Shown here: piece by piece, positions 42,674 to 55,400 of the stretch
How positions within the stretch are numbered: the first letter of the stretch is position 1
How the letters are laid out: each line of letters starts with the position of its first letter
NCBI GenBank assembly: GCA_021927905.1
Contig: BLLK01000027.1
Location: forward strand, 372,001 to 436,000
Length of the DNA stretch: 64,000 nt
Origin: Chaetoceros tenuissimus
Taxonomy: Eukaryota > Bacillariophyta > Thalassiosirophyceae > Chaetocerotales > Chaetocerotaceae
Direction of reading: 5' to 3'
Notes under the pieces: generated by a model
Seen by the model: the letters and a program-made list of their open reading frames with translations, nothing else
Told to the model about the DNA's origin: nothing
Databases searched by the model: none
Translations under genes and position numbers: made by a program

Positions 42674-45040
42674 ATGATCATGTCTTTGAAATGGCGTTGG
42701 GAACGTTTACTTCTGATTGTCTGTGCCTTGACTCTCGTCTTCAAATCTCAAGCTTTCAGCCAGTTTCGATTGCAGAAACCACTACATAACTTCAATCAGC
42801 CTCTGAGTAATTCATTTGTAGAGGCTAAACCGTATCCTTTGAATAGGAGCTTTCTAGCATCGAAATTAAAGAAAACTTCCTTGTTATCATCTATTAGTAA
42901 AGGAGATGATGAAGCTGAGGAAAAGCTTGAAGACACAAATATTTCAGAGAAATTTGCAGCTTTCACGGAAATGGCTCTACCATATTACAAAGAATCCTCA
43001 GCAGGAAGATGGCTATTTGCTGGAATGATTGCTTAACACTATTGAATAGTGGTGTCTCAGTGGCATTTTCATATGTTGGAAAAGATTTCTGGAATGCGCT
43101 CAACAGCAAAGATACAGAACAATTTTACACAATGTTGTGGAGATATGCCGCTGCCCTGTTGGTAGGCAGTCCTGTTAGTGTCTTATATACTTTTCAACGT
43201 GAACGGCTTGCTATTTCGTGGAGAGAGTGGATGACTGATAGATGTTTACAACTTTATTCATCAAATCGCGTCTACTACAATTTGGAACGTAGTTCTGAAA
43301 ATGAAATTGATAATCCAGATCAAAGAATCACTGAGGATGTGCGATCCTTTACTGCATTTTCTCTGACATTGTTTCTCACACTCTTAACCTCGGTGATTGA
43401 TTTGGTCTCATTTAGTATGATTTTATACTCGATTCAACCGCAGCTCTTTGGTGCTATCATTCTATATGCCCTTTTTGGAACAGTTACAACCACAGCATTA
43501 GGTAAAAAGTTGGTTGGATTGAATTATCAAAAATTACAAAAAGAAGCAGACTTTCGTTATTCTTTAGTAAGAGTTCGTGATAATGCCGAAAGTATTGCAT
43601 TTTATGCAGGTGAAGACATAGAAAATAAGGAAATCAACGCGAGACTAGAAAAGGTGATAGAAAACAAAAAAGAAATCATAGGTGTCCAGAGAAATGTTGA
43701 GTTTTTTACAACAAGTTACAATTACTTTGTCCAGATTTTACCAGTGGCTGTAGTTGCAAAGGACTATTTTTCTGGGGCGATTCAACTAGGCGTAGTGTCA
43801 CAATCAGCTGGTGAGTTCATACACAAACATGCCAACCCAATCTCACCTCGCGAAAGAACCAATAATCCTGATATTTCATATTCTACATCATACAGGGGCA
43901 TTTAATCATGTTCTTCGAGATCTCTCCATCATTGTCAACCAATTTGAACAATTGTCCTCCTTTTCGGCTGCTATTGATCGTCTATCTTCTTTCATGACAG
44001 CTATACGAGATGCTGATGATTCCAGGACAGAAGAAGATGGGCTTCTTCAGCTTCCTCAGAATTTTACTGCAAATGAAACTATGACAGGCTTTGAAGAACA
44101 TAGTACCGATGTTGACAGAAACAGTAGCATTGATGTGCAAATCACTACCGATGAAAAGAGAGCAGAACACGCTAACAAGATTGATCTCAGACAAATGCAT
44201 CCTTTGTCTTCTGATCTTTTTGCGGCAAGGTCTAAAGATACAACCCTAGATATTCGTAATTTGACTCTTTCTACTCCAGACGGGAAAAGGACTCTTATCC
44301 AGAATCTTGATATGTCCATAGGAGAAGGCGAGCACCTGCTTATTGTAGGGAATTCAGGAGCTGGTAAATCCTCTCTTCTTCGTGCAATTGCTGGACTCTG
44401 GACGACTGGCTCGGGTGTAATCGAACGTCCTAATGACAGTGACATATACTTCTTACCTCAGAGGCCATATTGTGCGCTAGGTAGTCTCAAGGATCAGTTA
44501 CTATATCCTAGTTTAGATGAAGATGAAATAGATGAACAGGATTATCCAGAGGGCCATCGCTTGAGTCGTTCCCATTTACTACGCCAGTCACTGACCGACC
44601 AAGATCTCCTCGATATATTAACTGAAGTAGATTTGGGTGACTTGGCTGAAAGAAGTGGAGATGGTGATCCAATTAAGGGGCTTTACAAGGTCTTAGATTG
44701 GTCAAACACCCTCTCATTGGGTGAACAACAGAGACTGGCATTTGGTCGACTTCTCGTCAACCGCCCCAGGTTCGTCATACTGGACGAAGCGACTTCAGCT
44801 TTGGACATGGTTGCGGAAAGTAAAATGTATAAGCTTCTCCAAGATAGAGCACAGAAAAATCTCGTTAGTGGTAAAGGTTTGTCCAGAGCAGGTCTTACCT
44901 ATGTCAGCGTTGGACATAGGCCAAGTTTATTGATTTATCACGACAAACGGCTTCGTTTGATGGGAGAAAAAGGATATTCGATTGAAAAAATAGAGAAGTC
45001 TTCCACAGATACAAGTCCTCTAGGTGTTACAAATATGTAA
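42674..45040 (+). CDS. ABCD-type (ABC_membrane_2) half transporter, frameshifted in this sequence
   Basis: Exon 1 42674-43810 (donor GTGAGT), exon 2 43896-45040 (acceptor ATACAG), phase 1. A signal peptide and QAFSQF motif suggest plastid or endomembrane targeting. The membrane domain resembles ABCD/SbmA-BacA proteins: KDFWNAL, EWMTDRCLQLYSSNRVYYNLE, NPDQRITEDVRSF, GAFNHVLRDLSIIVNQFE. The ATPase domain has Walker A GNSGAGKSS, LSLGEQQRLAFGR (signature), Walker B FVILDEATSALD and a final His in SVGHR. Known ABCD proteins move acyl-CoAs; the plastid homologue's cargo is unknown. The frame breaks at 43034: WLFAGMIA then TAA, while LTLLNSGVSVAF continues one frame over. One base appears to be missing; without that the protein would be about 760 residues. 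Confidence 0.8.
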
Positions 45041-45446
45041 ATACTTTTATATAAACTATCCTTCTATATCTTTGTATTCGTACATATTGTGCTTCTCTTG
45101 CTCATGAAAAATACTTCCTTGTATTATTACATTGGAATCCTGAAATCATAGGTCCTATTACCCTCCTATATATCTAGGCAAATAGCCATATTGAGTAATT
45201 GAAAAGAAGGCCGTTTCGCCGATCTTGCTTCTTCATAAAGCACAAAACAGTCAAAAAGCACAAAACAGCTGAGTGCAATGAATATAAAGTTATACACTGT
45301 ACAGCTGCAATCACAGAAACATACTCATATTGAGAACGCATAGATTAATCTGAGGGATAAATTGAAAGAGGGGGTGATGTGCAACTAATTGTGAAGACAG
45401 TGACTCGCTACAGCAACTACTCATCATATAGGAAAAGAAAGATAAA
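45041..45446. other. Spacer between the ABC transporter and VPS54
   Basis: No gene. Contains a near-repeat of AAAGCACAAAACAG at about 45237 and 45255. Holds the VPS54 promoter. Confidence 0.45.
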
Positions 45447-48400
45447 ATGATTACTTCTTCATCGACAAACGGGACGATGGGTGATAAATCCTCAACAAAA
45501 AAACTTGGCTCTATTCAAAATAAAGATAATCATGAGATTTCGCACTCTGGAAATGGATCAAGTCAGCTGCCTGGGCCATCAAACTTGCTGTCTTCCTTCT
45601 TACCCAGCAACAACGCCAATGGGAGCAAAAACTCTCATGGTAACGGTAGTGTCGCTAAAGAAAAACTGATTGAGGAAAACTATAATCCAAATATAAAAAA
45701 CTATCCAATTAGTCAACGAAAAATTGCTAGGCAAGCAGCAAAAGATGAAGCTCAAAATGTAATTTCTAGTCTAAAAGATATGCAGGATCACGGAGATATT
45801 CGACGAAATGGTCATTCTCAGCATTACAAACAAATGGCAAAACGATCTTCTATGAAGAATTCTCAATCAGTCTCGAATGAAAACAATGATAGATACGGTC
45901 AAATGCTTGATAATTTTAATTTATTGGGGGTTGTAACTACACCAAGAATACTTGAGCAAATTGCTGCAGGAAAAGCTAATAATGATGTTATGGACTATGT
46001 TCATAATGTCAATGGAACAGGCAATGACACAAGTACATTATCAACAGGCACCGAAAGTAGCATCAGCAGCTTTATTGATCCATCTTTTTTCTCATCAATG
46101 AGTGCAATGTCCAACACGCTCTCAAAAGAAATTGGCTCCCTGAATTCCACGCTTTATTCCTATTCCAAGTCTTACTTGGGGACTATGCCATACAGTGGAA
46201 ATGGGGCTGTTGAAGGTTTCTCGGTAAATAGCTTATCTTCCATGTCAGGAAATCTAGATTTTGAAGCAGAACTGAATGCAATAACAGGCAATAGTTCATC
46301 AGGTGGAGTCTATCCATATGTATTTGGAGAAGATATGCTTAAAGGGCAAATACCAAATGAAGAATTACCACCTGAAATCACTGATCTAGATCTATCTTCT
46401 GTAGAAGCATATTTACGGAAATGTGGCGCAGTCGCAGAAAGATTGAATTTGAGTAATATTGAAAGCAATGGCAGTGACGATGAGAAACAAGATAATGCAA
46501 AAAATGAACAAGGAGAAAGCAACATAGAGCAAGAAGAGAATGAGTCGGATCCTACAAAAGGCGTTCCTGAAATTTTCTTCTCTCAATATTTTGATTTGAC
46601 AGACCCACAAACATTTTCATCATTACTGGTTTTGCAAGATACTGACGAAAATGAATTGGAAAGCGATGATGATATCATAAAGATTCAAGATCCAACAGAT
46701 TTTACCCAATATTTGGATTCGATAGAACTTGCCCTTTTACATCAAGTGCGAACAAAATCATCTTCCTTCTTTCGAGAAACTAATCGCTTCACACACTTAA
46801 AGTCCTTAGTTGCATCCTCTGTTCAAGATGTGCAATCATTACGGCATGACCTTGATCAGATTAGAGAACGTAGTATATTAGACGCAGAGATGGTCCCGTT
46901 GATGGATAGGAGACGGAAGGATACTCAAATGTTGAAAAAAGTTTTAGATGAAATTGAAAATGTCGTTGAAGTCAAAACAAGCGTTGGTAATCTGATTCAA
47001 GATGGTCAATATCTTGAAGCCGTTGAACGAATAAACTTAGCAAGGAGCTTGTTGAATGGCGTATGCTCAGATCCAAATGAAAAGAAAACCGAACGCCATG
47101 TTTTGAAAAAGATCACAGCATTGAATAAAATTCACGAGCAGCTAGCACAATATGAGAATCTTGTTGTGAGTGGCAATTTATTATTTTAGAAGTATTTACC
47201 TTGTACATGATTTTGTTTCACTAACACCGTTTCAACAGGTTATGGATCTTTCGAGCGAACTCGTTGAAACATTTTTATCATGGAATTCGAATAGTGATTT
47301 CCTATCATCAATTTCAACTTCTTCTACAACACCTACTAAAGTCAAGAACACAATCATAGCATTAAAAAGGTGTGGAAAGGTTTCTACAATGGCTGATATC
47401 TACAGGGAGAAATTATGTGATACAATAAGAGTTACAATCAAGACAACAGTAACTGAATGTGCGCTTGATGCCTCCAAGAACAAAGAAGTAGGTGGTAGTG
47501 CTACAATAGTTTCTCTTCCCAGCAAAGGTACAAGTACAAAAGGAACAAAAAAATCTTCAATTATAGAAGGTGTTACATCTATGTCATTCAATCAGTTCAT
47601 GGACTGTTTGGAGATGATTTATGAAAACGTCCTGGGACTTTTGAAGAGTGCTGCGGGTGTTAATAAGTTCTGTATAGAAGAAGGAATATCATTTAAGGAT
47701 GACGAAGATAGAGAAGATGGCAACAAAGCTGAGAGTGGTCAATCTAGTATTAATCCATCGGCACTTTCAGCAGGAGCAGACCTTTCTCATCGATCCGTCT
47801 CAGAATTATTACGACTTCGAAAAGAAACCCATTCATTAATATCATTTGAGGAAATGAAAAAGCTCTGGGACTCATGTCTTGCATTTACTCTTCAGTTGGA
47901 AAGGATTTCAGGTCAAAAAGCATACGTTTTGAGAAGTACCTTGCTAGCTCAGGCCAAGGCATTTGTTGAAAGAAAACATGAATCGAACATGTCAAGTCTA
48001 GCAGCTGCATTGGATACGGAAAGGTGGACTCAATGTGATGTAAGTGTTATGTCAGTTTAACATATTTTATCCATTTGATACAAAAATACTCACCAGAGTT
48101 CCTTCTAGGTGTCTTCTGAAAGGCAATTATCGCTTGATAGATTATGTTCAGGTAGAGCAGTTGTATCTCTTCGTGATAGCCAAGCGCTAAGCACTGGACA
48201 GTCTGAGAAACAGCCTACTGCTCTAGTTGAAGGGAAGCGATATAGAGTAGTTTGGTCTTGCCTGCTGCTTATTGAAATGATTTTGAGTAATGTAGCATGT
48301 GCAGCTCATTTTCAAACTCTTGCCACAAATGTGGTTGGCAAAGTATCTGAGCTTCTTCGCCTTTTCAATTCTCGTGCAACACAACTAGTTCTTGGAGCTG

Positions 48401-49461
48401 GAGCCATTCACAGTTCTGCAAGATTGAAAAGTATCAACGCAAAGCATTTGGCACTTGTAACACAATGTGTTGGTGTCGTTCAGTCCATTTTGCCGCATAT
48501 ACGAGCTGCGCTAATGTCCCAACTCCCTCAAAAGCAGCAGACATTGCTTTCTGATCTGGACAAAATAAAGAAGGAATATGCCGAGCACCACGATAAAGTT
48601 CTCGAGAAATTTGTGAGTATTATTGGTGGGATAGTAGAACATAGTCTAATGTCAAGAGTCGCTTTGACAAATTTTGATGAAAGAGCTAAATTCGAAGATA
48701 AGTCAGATATTCAATGCTGCCCATTTCTTGAAGGGATTGTTGCAAACACTTCAAAAATGCACCAAGTCCTTTTTCTGTTGCTTCCAACTGAAGATCTGAT
48801 GGATGTTTTCTCAAGGATTTTTGCGCATTTGGACTCAAAAGTACCTAAAATATTCCTATCTGTTGAAGCAGAAGAAAGTTCAGGATTTTCATTCCCAGAA
48901 AATGCAGAGGGGAAGCAAAGAATGATACTGGAAGTCGAACAGATGACAAGGACTCTAAATAGTCTCAAGGATGTTCGACCATGGGACTTCGGAGCAATGA
49001 AATTTCTTTCAAGAAGGCTTGGTATCACTATCGAAAGTCATGATGATTCTAATGATTCTAACAAAGAGCATGATGAGTCTTTAGACCAAGGGAATGTCTG
49101 TGCTGACAGTGATTCTCAAACAATGAATGTTCTAGTAGAATCTAATCCAAGCCCTGTTCCCCAAGATACGATTGATACCGATGATAATATTCAATCTGAG
49201 CCAGTCCAAGAAAACGAAGATTTATCCAGTAAAGAAAACGTAGAATGTAACGACGAGAGAAAAAGCTCTACGATTTCCATTCCAGAAGATGACCAGGTCC
49301 CTACAAAGCTTGTGGATGAAGATTCAACTCAATTAGCCGAAAGCGAAGCAGAGCATGATGTCCACGAAGATTTTATTAAAACAGAGTCAGATGAAGACAT
49401 TGCTAACACAAACAGGGAAACCTTAGACAAGCAAGATGCTGAGAATGCTATTGTAAAATAA
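45447..49461 (+). CDS. VPS54: VPS54, GARP tethering complex subunit (3 exons)
   Basis: Exons 45447-47165, 47239-48039, 48109-49461; introns 73 and 69 bp, both phase 0; 1,290 residues. GARP tethers endosome-derived vesicles at the trans-Golgi. The N-terminal 330 residues are Asn/Ser-rich and probably disordered. From about residue 370 the VPS54 helical region begins: PEIFFSQYFDLTDPQTF, LDSIELALLHQVRTKSSSFF, LRHDLDQIRER, LIQDGQYLEAVERINLAR. Exon 3 holds the C-terminal domain: YRVVWSCLLLIEMILSN, LLRLFNSRATQLVLGAGAIHSSARLKSINAKHLALVTQC, LPHIRAALMSQL, LLSDLDKIKKEYAEHHDKVLEKFVSIIGGI. The last 120 residues are an acidic Ser/Glu tail. The gene is long for the family because of both disordered ends. 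Confidence 0.85.
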
Positions 49462-49816
49462 TTTTAATAATTCTTTTGTTTCGAAATATTTATAATTTTG
49501 TATTTATTTGGAGAATACATCATTTTGCCGGCAATCATTTATAAGTATTTTTAGTATACTGCTATTTTAGTCGAGTCGTGTTTTACACTTCTAAAAAGAT
49601 TGGCCCATTCGTGCGAAAGATTTAAAGCTGGGGGGGCTCGGCGGCGTTAAGGAGGCTACTCGTAAACCCAAAAAAACGTAGAAATTTTGAAACACTTCAC
49701 TGATGCACTACACCACTCACACACAACCACCGTTAGTTTAGTAAAAATACCAAGCAGCACGTAGTTTCAAGAGTGTTTTGTTATCCATAGATTCCAATCT
49801 CAGTCATATATCAAAT
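49462..49816. other. Spacer upstream of the Na+/H+ exchanger
   Basis: Contains a short G-rich patch (GCTGGGGGGGCTCGG near 49627). The region acts as 3' UTR of VPS54 and promoter of the exchanger. No gene. Confidence 0.45.
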
Positions 49817-52333
49817 ATGAAATTCTTTTCATTACTCTATGCTCTTTGGTTGACACCTCTCCTATATACACAAGTGGCTGGAAAAAGAACAAGAGCTCGA
49901 GGACCCAAGAAAATTCGTCAGGATCATCAAGCAGTGCCTGATAGGGAACATTTGATAAAAGCATTTTCCCATGATAATTACAAAGACAGCACATATAGAA
50001 TAAGTTCTGAAGACAACAGGTCATCAGCTTCTGAACTCATAAATGGCATAAAACTGATATCAAGGAGAAAACGATTTGAGGAGGAGGGAGATGACAATGA
50101 CGATCGGAATGGCGACGGTGAAGAAGAAGAAGAAGATGGTGAAGATCAGAATGCTGCGGAAACAGCTAATGACCTATGTTCTCAGTATCTAGCTTCGTTT
50201 TTGGAGGGTATTACAGACGCAAAGGATAATTGTGATGGTTTTCAAAATGCATACGTCGCAGCCTATTGCCATGTACAATCTGATTATGAGGAGGGATATG
50301 ATGACGATCATGATGACTACTTCGTGAATTACAACCATTTCTCATGTTGCTTGTCTTTGAAAAATCATTATGATTCATACTGCAATGAATCGGAACTTAT
50401 TACAAATTCTCACTTGTTACTAGTCGCAGGCATTTTGCTGCTTTGTGAGATGATGAAAAGCCTTATCAAATCAAAAAAGCTACATTGGTTGCCAGAAGCT
50501 GGGGGATGCATGATTGTCGGTATGGCAGTAGGAGCCTTGGCACATATACTACCTGATATCAGTCTCGAAGACTTGAGTTTTGACGAGGACTTATTCCTTG
50601 CGGTTTTGCTTCCTCCAATCATTTTCGAAGCTGCACTTTCTGTAAATAAGAAAGAATTCAGGAGGCGCCGAATGGCGATATTTATGTTTGCTATAGTCGG
50701 AACAATTTTAAGTACCTTCATGACAGGTTACTTTATGCATTTTGCAAGTATCTGGCTTGATTCTGTTACTCAGATTCCTCTTCTAGATAGCCTTATTTTT
50801 GGAGCATTGATATCTTCGATAGACCCTGTTGCAATCTTGAGCGTACTTACAAGCCTCAACTTGACAGAAGAGGATACAGTATTTATCATGGTTTTCGGTG
50901 AAAGTTTGCTCAATGATGGTGTTGCTATTACATTATTCAATTCCCTTATTTCACATTATAATAGCGGTGATAAGGTTGACACTGATGAGATTCTCGGGGC
51001 AATAGCTGACTTTCTCATTATTGGCTTTGGCTCTATCGCAATTGGTCTTATCTGTGGGTTCGGAGCTCTACTTTACTTCTGGTTTCTACGCAAAAAACTC
51101 AACGCTCCAATGGAAGTAGCAAGTTTCTTTCTTTGGGCAGGAATCCCCTATTACGCGTGTGATGAACTCAATCTCTCTGGGATTGTCGCCATTGTGACAA
51201 TTGGTTTCTTCCTTGACATTTATATTACGAGCCCCAAAAATTCAGGGACGACTATAATCACAACTGATCAGACGCCAGCGAAAGACTTCGATATTTCAAC
51301 GTCGCTGCAACCTTTACATGAAAACAATCTTGATCTAGGAGAGTCACTACCTCTTGGACTCCCAAGAGTCCTTGAACATAGTCCATCTGCAAAGTCTTCG
51401 TACTCATTTAAGTCTATTCGTTCGTTCAGAACACTGAGGACATTGAATATGAGAGAACTTTTACTTCGAGAAGAAAAATTCCAGCTTTCTAGAGAGGCCG
51501 ATAAACATGTTAGATTTTGCGCGCATCTTTTAGCTCAGTTGTCAGAAAACTGCATTTTTGTATATCTAGGTCTCTTTCTTTTCAGTAAGAACTATGACTG
51601 GGAATTTCCATTGATCACTGTTTCGATCATTTCGTGTGTGGCGAGTAGAGCCATCATGGTTCTAATTATTTGTTCTCTTGTCTGGTATATTAATATTGCT
51701 AGACAAAAACTAGGATATCACAAATCAAGTTTGTACGAAGATGATATTCCTAGAGTCAGTAGAACAGCCTCCGCTCTTCAAGACCGTCATATTCAACTTG
51801 TTCTTGTTTTATCTGGCTTACGAGGAGCTGTGTCATTGGCTTTAGTGGAAAGTGTTCCAATATTCAATGCAGTAACTGGGACTGGGACAGAATATAAAGG
51901 TATCATGAAAGCAATGACATCAGCATCCATCATATTTACAATCTTTGTCCTTGGGGGTAGTTCGTATTACATATTACGAAATCTTGATATTAAGTCCGCA
52001 GATGAAAGATTAAACAAACAACTCAAAGAATCAATGGAGACTTCGCAGGAATTGCCAGAACGAAAAAAGAAACAACGACCAACTCCAGAGAGTCCACTTG
52101 CCCGTCCTGCTCAGATTTCTTCTAGGAGTTTTTCTAAAGGAACAGTGAAAGCTCAAAACTTTGATGCCACTGGAGAATATTTGGATAGTTACGAGCCGCC
52201 TTTGGTACAATCCATTTCTGAAAGTAAATCAATCACTTCTTCGTCTGTTTCTATTGTTGGGATAGACGCCAAAACGAGTGACTCCTATGACAAAAACCCG
52301 ACATTCATTCACCCTGATAGTTCCTTTGCATGA
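49817..52333 (+). CDS. CPA1-family Na+(K+)/H+ exchanger
   Basis: 838 residues from the ATG at 49817, which starts a signal peptide (MKFFSLLYALWLTPLLYTQVAG). A lumenal or extracellular acidic region with Asp/Glu runs and several Cys precedes the membrane part. About 12 hydrophobic segments follow with NHE signatures: LFLAVLLPPIIFEAALSV (amiloride-region equivalent), FGALISSIDPVAILSVL, VFGESLLNDGVAITLFN (the ND pair of electroneutral exchangers), GLRGAVSLALVES. A long polar loop with Ser/Arg-rich sequence (SFKSIRSFRTLRTLNMRELL) interrupts the membrane domain around residue 550. The Ser-rich C-tail of about 120 residues is cytosolic. The cargo ion and membrane are not determinable from sequence alone. 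Confidence 0.88.
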   Translation: MKFFSLLYALWLTPLLYTQVAGKRTRARGPKKIRQDHQAVPDREHLIKAFSHDNYKDSTYRISSEDNRSSASELINGIKLISRRKRFEEEGDDNDDRNGDGEEEEEDGEDQNAAETANDLCSQYLASFLEGITDAKDNCDGFQNAYVAAYCHVQSDYEEGYDDDHDDYFVNYNHFSCCLSLKNHYDSYCNESELITNSHLLLVAGILLLCEMMKSLIKSKKLHWLPEAGGCMIVGMAVGALAHILPDISLEDLSFDEDLFLAVLLPPIIFEAALSVNKKEFRRRRMAIFMFAIVGTILSTFMTGYFMHFASIWLDSVTQIPLLDSLIFGALISSIDPVAILSVLTSLNLTEEDTVFIMVFGESLLNDGVAITLFNSLISHYNSGDKVDTDEILGAIADFLIIGFGSIAIGLICGFGALLYFWFLRKKLNAPMEVASFFLWAGIPYYACDELNLSGIVAIVTIGFFLDIYITSPKNSGTTIITTDQTPAKDFDISTSLQPLHENNLDLGESLPLGLPRVLEHSPSAKSSYSFKSIRSFRTLRTLNMRELLLREEKFQLSREADKHVRFCAHLLAQLSENCIFVYLGLFLFSKNYDWEFPLITVSIISCVASRAIMVLIICSLVWYINIARQKLGYHKSSLYEDDIPRVSRTASALQDRHIQLVLVLSGLRGAVSLALVESVPIFNAVTGTGTEYKGIMKAMTSASIIFTIFVLGGSSYYILRNLDIKSADERLNKQLKESMETSQELPERKKKQRPTPESPLARPAQISSRSFSKGTVKAQNFDATGEYLDSYEPPLVQSISESKSITSSSVSIVGIDAKTSDSYDKNPTFIHPDSSFA

Positions 52334-52435
52334 ATAAATAGAAAATAAAGAAAATTCCATTGTAAACGGATTTATTTTATAGCAATAACAACAATTTTTT
52401 CTTATTTGAATGAGTAAGAATAATCTATTGCGTCT

Positions 52436-55400
52436 TTATTGTTTCCCTTCGATTTTAATTTTGATCGGGGTACCAGTCCTTATGACATTATGTGCTTTTG
52501 GTGGAGAACTAGAGCACTCGTCAATCTGTGTAGGAAGATTTGGAAAGGCTGTAGCAACAGCATTTGTATTTGGTGTGCTATCAACAGAAAGGCCCTTAAG
52601 CGGGTTTGGAGGAGATGATTTTTTCGATGAATGCATCAAAGGATTCACTGTAGGACTTTGAATATTGGAAGGAACTGCAGCAGTGACCTTGGCCTGATTA
52701 TTAGCAATGACCTTGGACGGTGGAATACGTGGATTGTATTTCGGTATAGATGACCGTTGAGGGTGATCTGAAATTGCAAGACTATTTGTCATTTTGGATG
52801 TTGTTGAAGGAACACCAGTGGTTGGAATCGGACTCGGTACAGATAAACTGTTCTTGATCGACGTTCTTTGTTTAGGTGCCATAAGAATTGGAACCTTCGA
52901 AGTATGATTACTTGAAATATTCACCTTTGTACCACGAGTTTCTGAAACAGGAACAACTGCTTTGATAATCTTCCGTTGAGCTGTGAGATTTCTAGATGCA
53001 TTTCCTGGTCCAGTTACATTCGCTGGACGAGAACATGATTGCGTTTTCATTTGTTGCGAAATAGATTGACACTTCAAAAATTCTCGTCGTCGCGTCTGAA
53101 TCCTATGAAAATTGAGCCCACGTAATGCCTGCAAATTACCATTTAATTCATTCGAATTGCATGTTTTGCAACCGCTACCAGCAGAGCATGATACTAAGTG
53201 ATACAGTAAATGCTTCATTTTTCGACACCATGGATATGGACAAACGTCTCTAGATGGAGTAGTTCCTGGACAATCTCTAACATGAAGCATCATAAATTTG
53301 ACGCTTGTGCAAACATTTCGTTGTTTTTCATTCTTGTGTCTAAAAAGGAAAAGTTAGTTTTTGCAAAAACAACAGAGTAGCAAGATATTCTTCTTATACG
53401 CTCTTACCTTCCAGGACATGAAGAGGCATGATTCATCAAAGTAAGTAGCCGAGAAGAGTCAAAAGGCGTGAATTTTGGACCATCGTAATTACTACCGAAA
53501 TCTTCACGTGCGGCTTTACCCGAAGGCGTAGATTCATCATATCGAGAATCGTCTGAGTCAGAATCAAATATATCTTTCTCACCGCCGATTGAATTTTTTC
53601 TTTGATTTCCAGATGAGGTCTCTACCGTTGAATGAGAGGGAACAGAACTACCTTTATTGGAATTCTTCACACCGTCTTCCATGACTGCATGAGCTAACAG
53701 TGCTGGGTGGTACTCAATTGCATTTGCTGGTGCAGATATATCCAAGCGTGGTATTTGTGTCTTCCCGCATTTCGGGCATTCGTGATTTGCTAATGTCCAC
53801 CATGGATTACTATCACATGTTGATTTATAAGTTTCATTGCATAGTGCGCATATATACTCCACACACCGCGGCCCTTTCCTTTGTGTGTTTGAATTTCGAG
53901 CCACAGGCTTAACTCTATGTACCGTGGTGGTAACCTGCTTCCTTTGTATTTGTTGTTGCGGATCAGAAGTGACTTGTCTCTGCCTCTGTTGTTCAACACT
54001 TGGTTCGACTGCAGGAGCAGAGCGTTGTGTAGGTAGTTTACTATTCACGACAGCGGATACAGTCGGTATTGGTCTAGCAGTGGCCAAATTAGGTATGACT
54101 ACAGGAATCTTTGCAACAGAAGATGCACCAACACTTGATTTGACTACTGCTGGTCTAGCAGCTACAGAAGGTAATTTTGATAAAGGAGGCGGCGGTGGCG
54201 GGATTGCTGCCTCTGTTGTATTATCGGATCTTTTTTCAATCATGTGTCTTGCATTCTCAATAATCATTTCGTGTACTCCAGACGCTGCTGATACTCCAGA
54301 TCGCACTTGATTGCTTCCGGGAGTCATGCCCGCGTACACAACCTTCCGAGGAGTAGTTGAAACTATTGTAGTTTTACCATCTTGTACACGTACAGCATTA
54401 CCTTGATTTGTAGGATTGCTAATCTGTTGCTCCCCACTTTTTTGCTGAGCTCCAAGAGTTTTTCCATGCAATTTTTGTGTTAATGACGACCCGCCACCCT
54501 TCAGCGGTTGTCCATATTGAGAATGAGCAGTTGGACCTGTTACTTGTCCAGGAACTTGTGAGCCCACTGCGCTAGATACTCCAGTTGTTCCGTTTCCAGA
54601 GCTGATTTGTTTAGGTTGTGAAGCAGAGTTAGGTGGTTGTAAACCTCTTCTCGTCGGCATCCCTGCTGGGTTCCTTACTGCCCCCTGTTGAGCAGCTAAT
54701 TGTTTCGTTAATCGTTCCTTAACAGGTAATAAATTAGCGAGAATATGCTCCTCCAACTTTTGTACATTTTCTTCTTCTTCCTTTTCTTTTGTCATTTTGG
54801 TGAGAGCAGAAGATCTAGCAAATTCTTTCTTTGCTTCATTATTAACAGTGGCTGATGCAACTGCCAGATCACTACTTTGAGATCCTGCAGAAGAATTCGC
54901 ATCAGATGTGTACTTTGTTGTGTTGGCAATCATAGATCCCCCTGATGATGTAACTGCTATGCCCAATGTACATTTTCCTTCTTGTTCTAGATCACATCCT
55001 ACTTGAATCTGACTCATTGTCTCTTCCAAGTGGACAATGAAACTGTGTAATTTCTCCCGTCGTTCTTTACTTCCAGCTGATTCAGTAACTGATTTTGATG
55101 ATGATTTAGCTCCTAGTAATTGCTTTTCTAATTTTTTGAACTCCCTATGCATATATTCCAACTGAGACATGTACTTCTTTCGGAGATGAACCATTTTGGT
55201 AGATTTCAACGGTGGTGGGGGTGAATGTTTCTTCTCACCCATTCCATTACTATCTGTTGAGCTCATACTTTTCTGCTGTGATACAGTATGTGTTGATGCG
55301 CCTGTAGCTGTGTGAACTTGATTTCTATTTGATGTATGTGCTGACGATTGCTGTGGTTGGATGGATGACGGGGTGGATATCGACGAAATAGAGCTGTATT

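Noticed and set aside
53837-54310. Plus-strand ORF of 157 codons inside the TAZ gene
   Set aside because: Exactly antisense to the TAZ protein's coding frame; a Cys/Gly/Thr-rich shadow of Pro/Ser/Ala codons.
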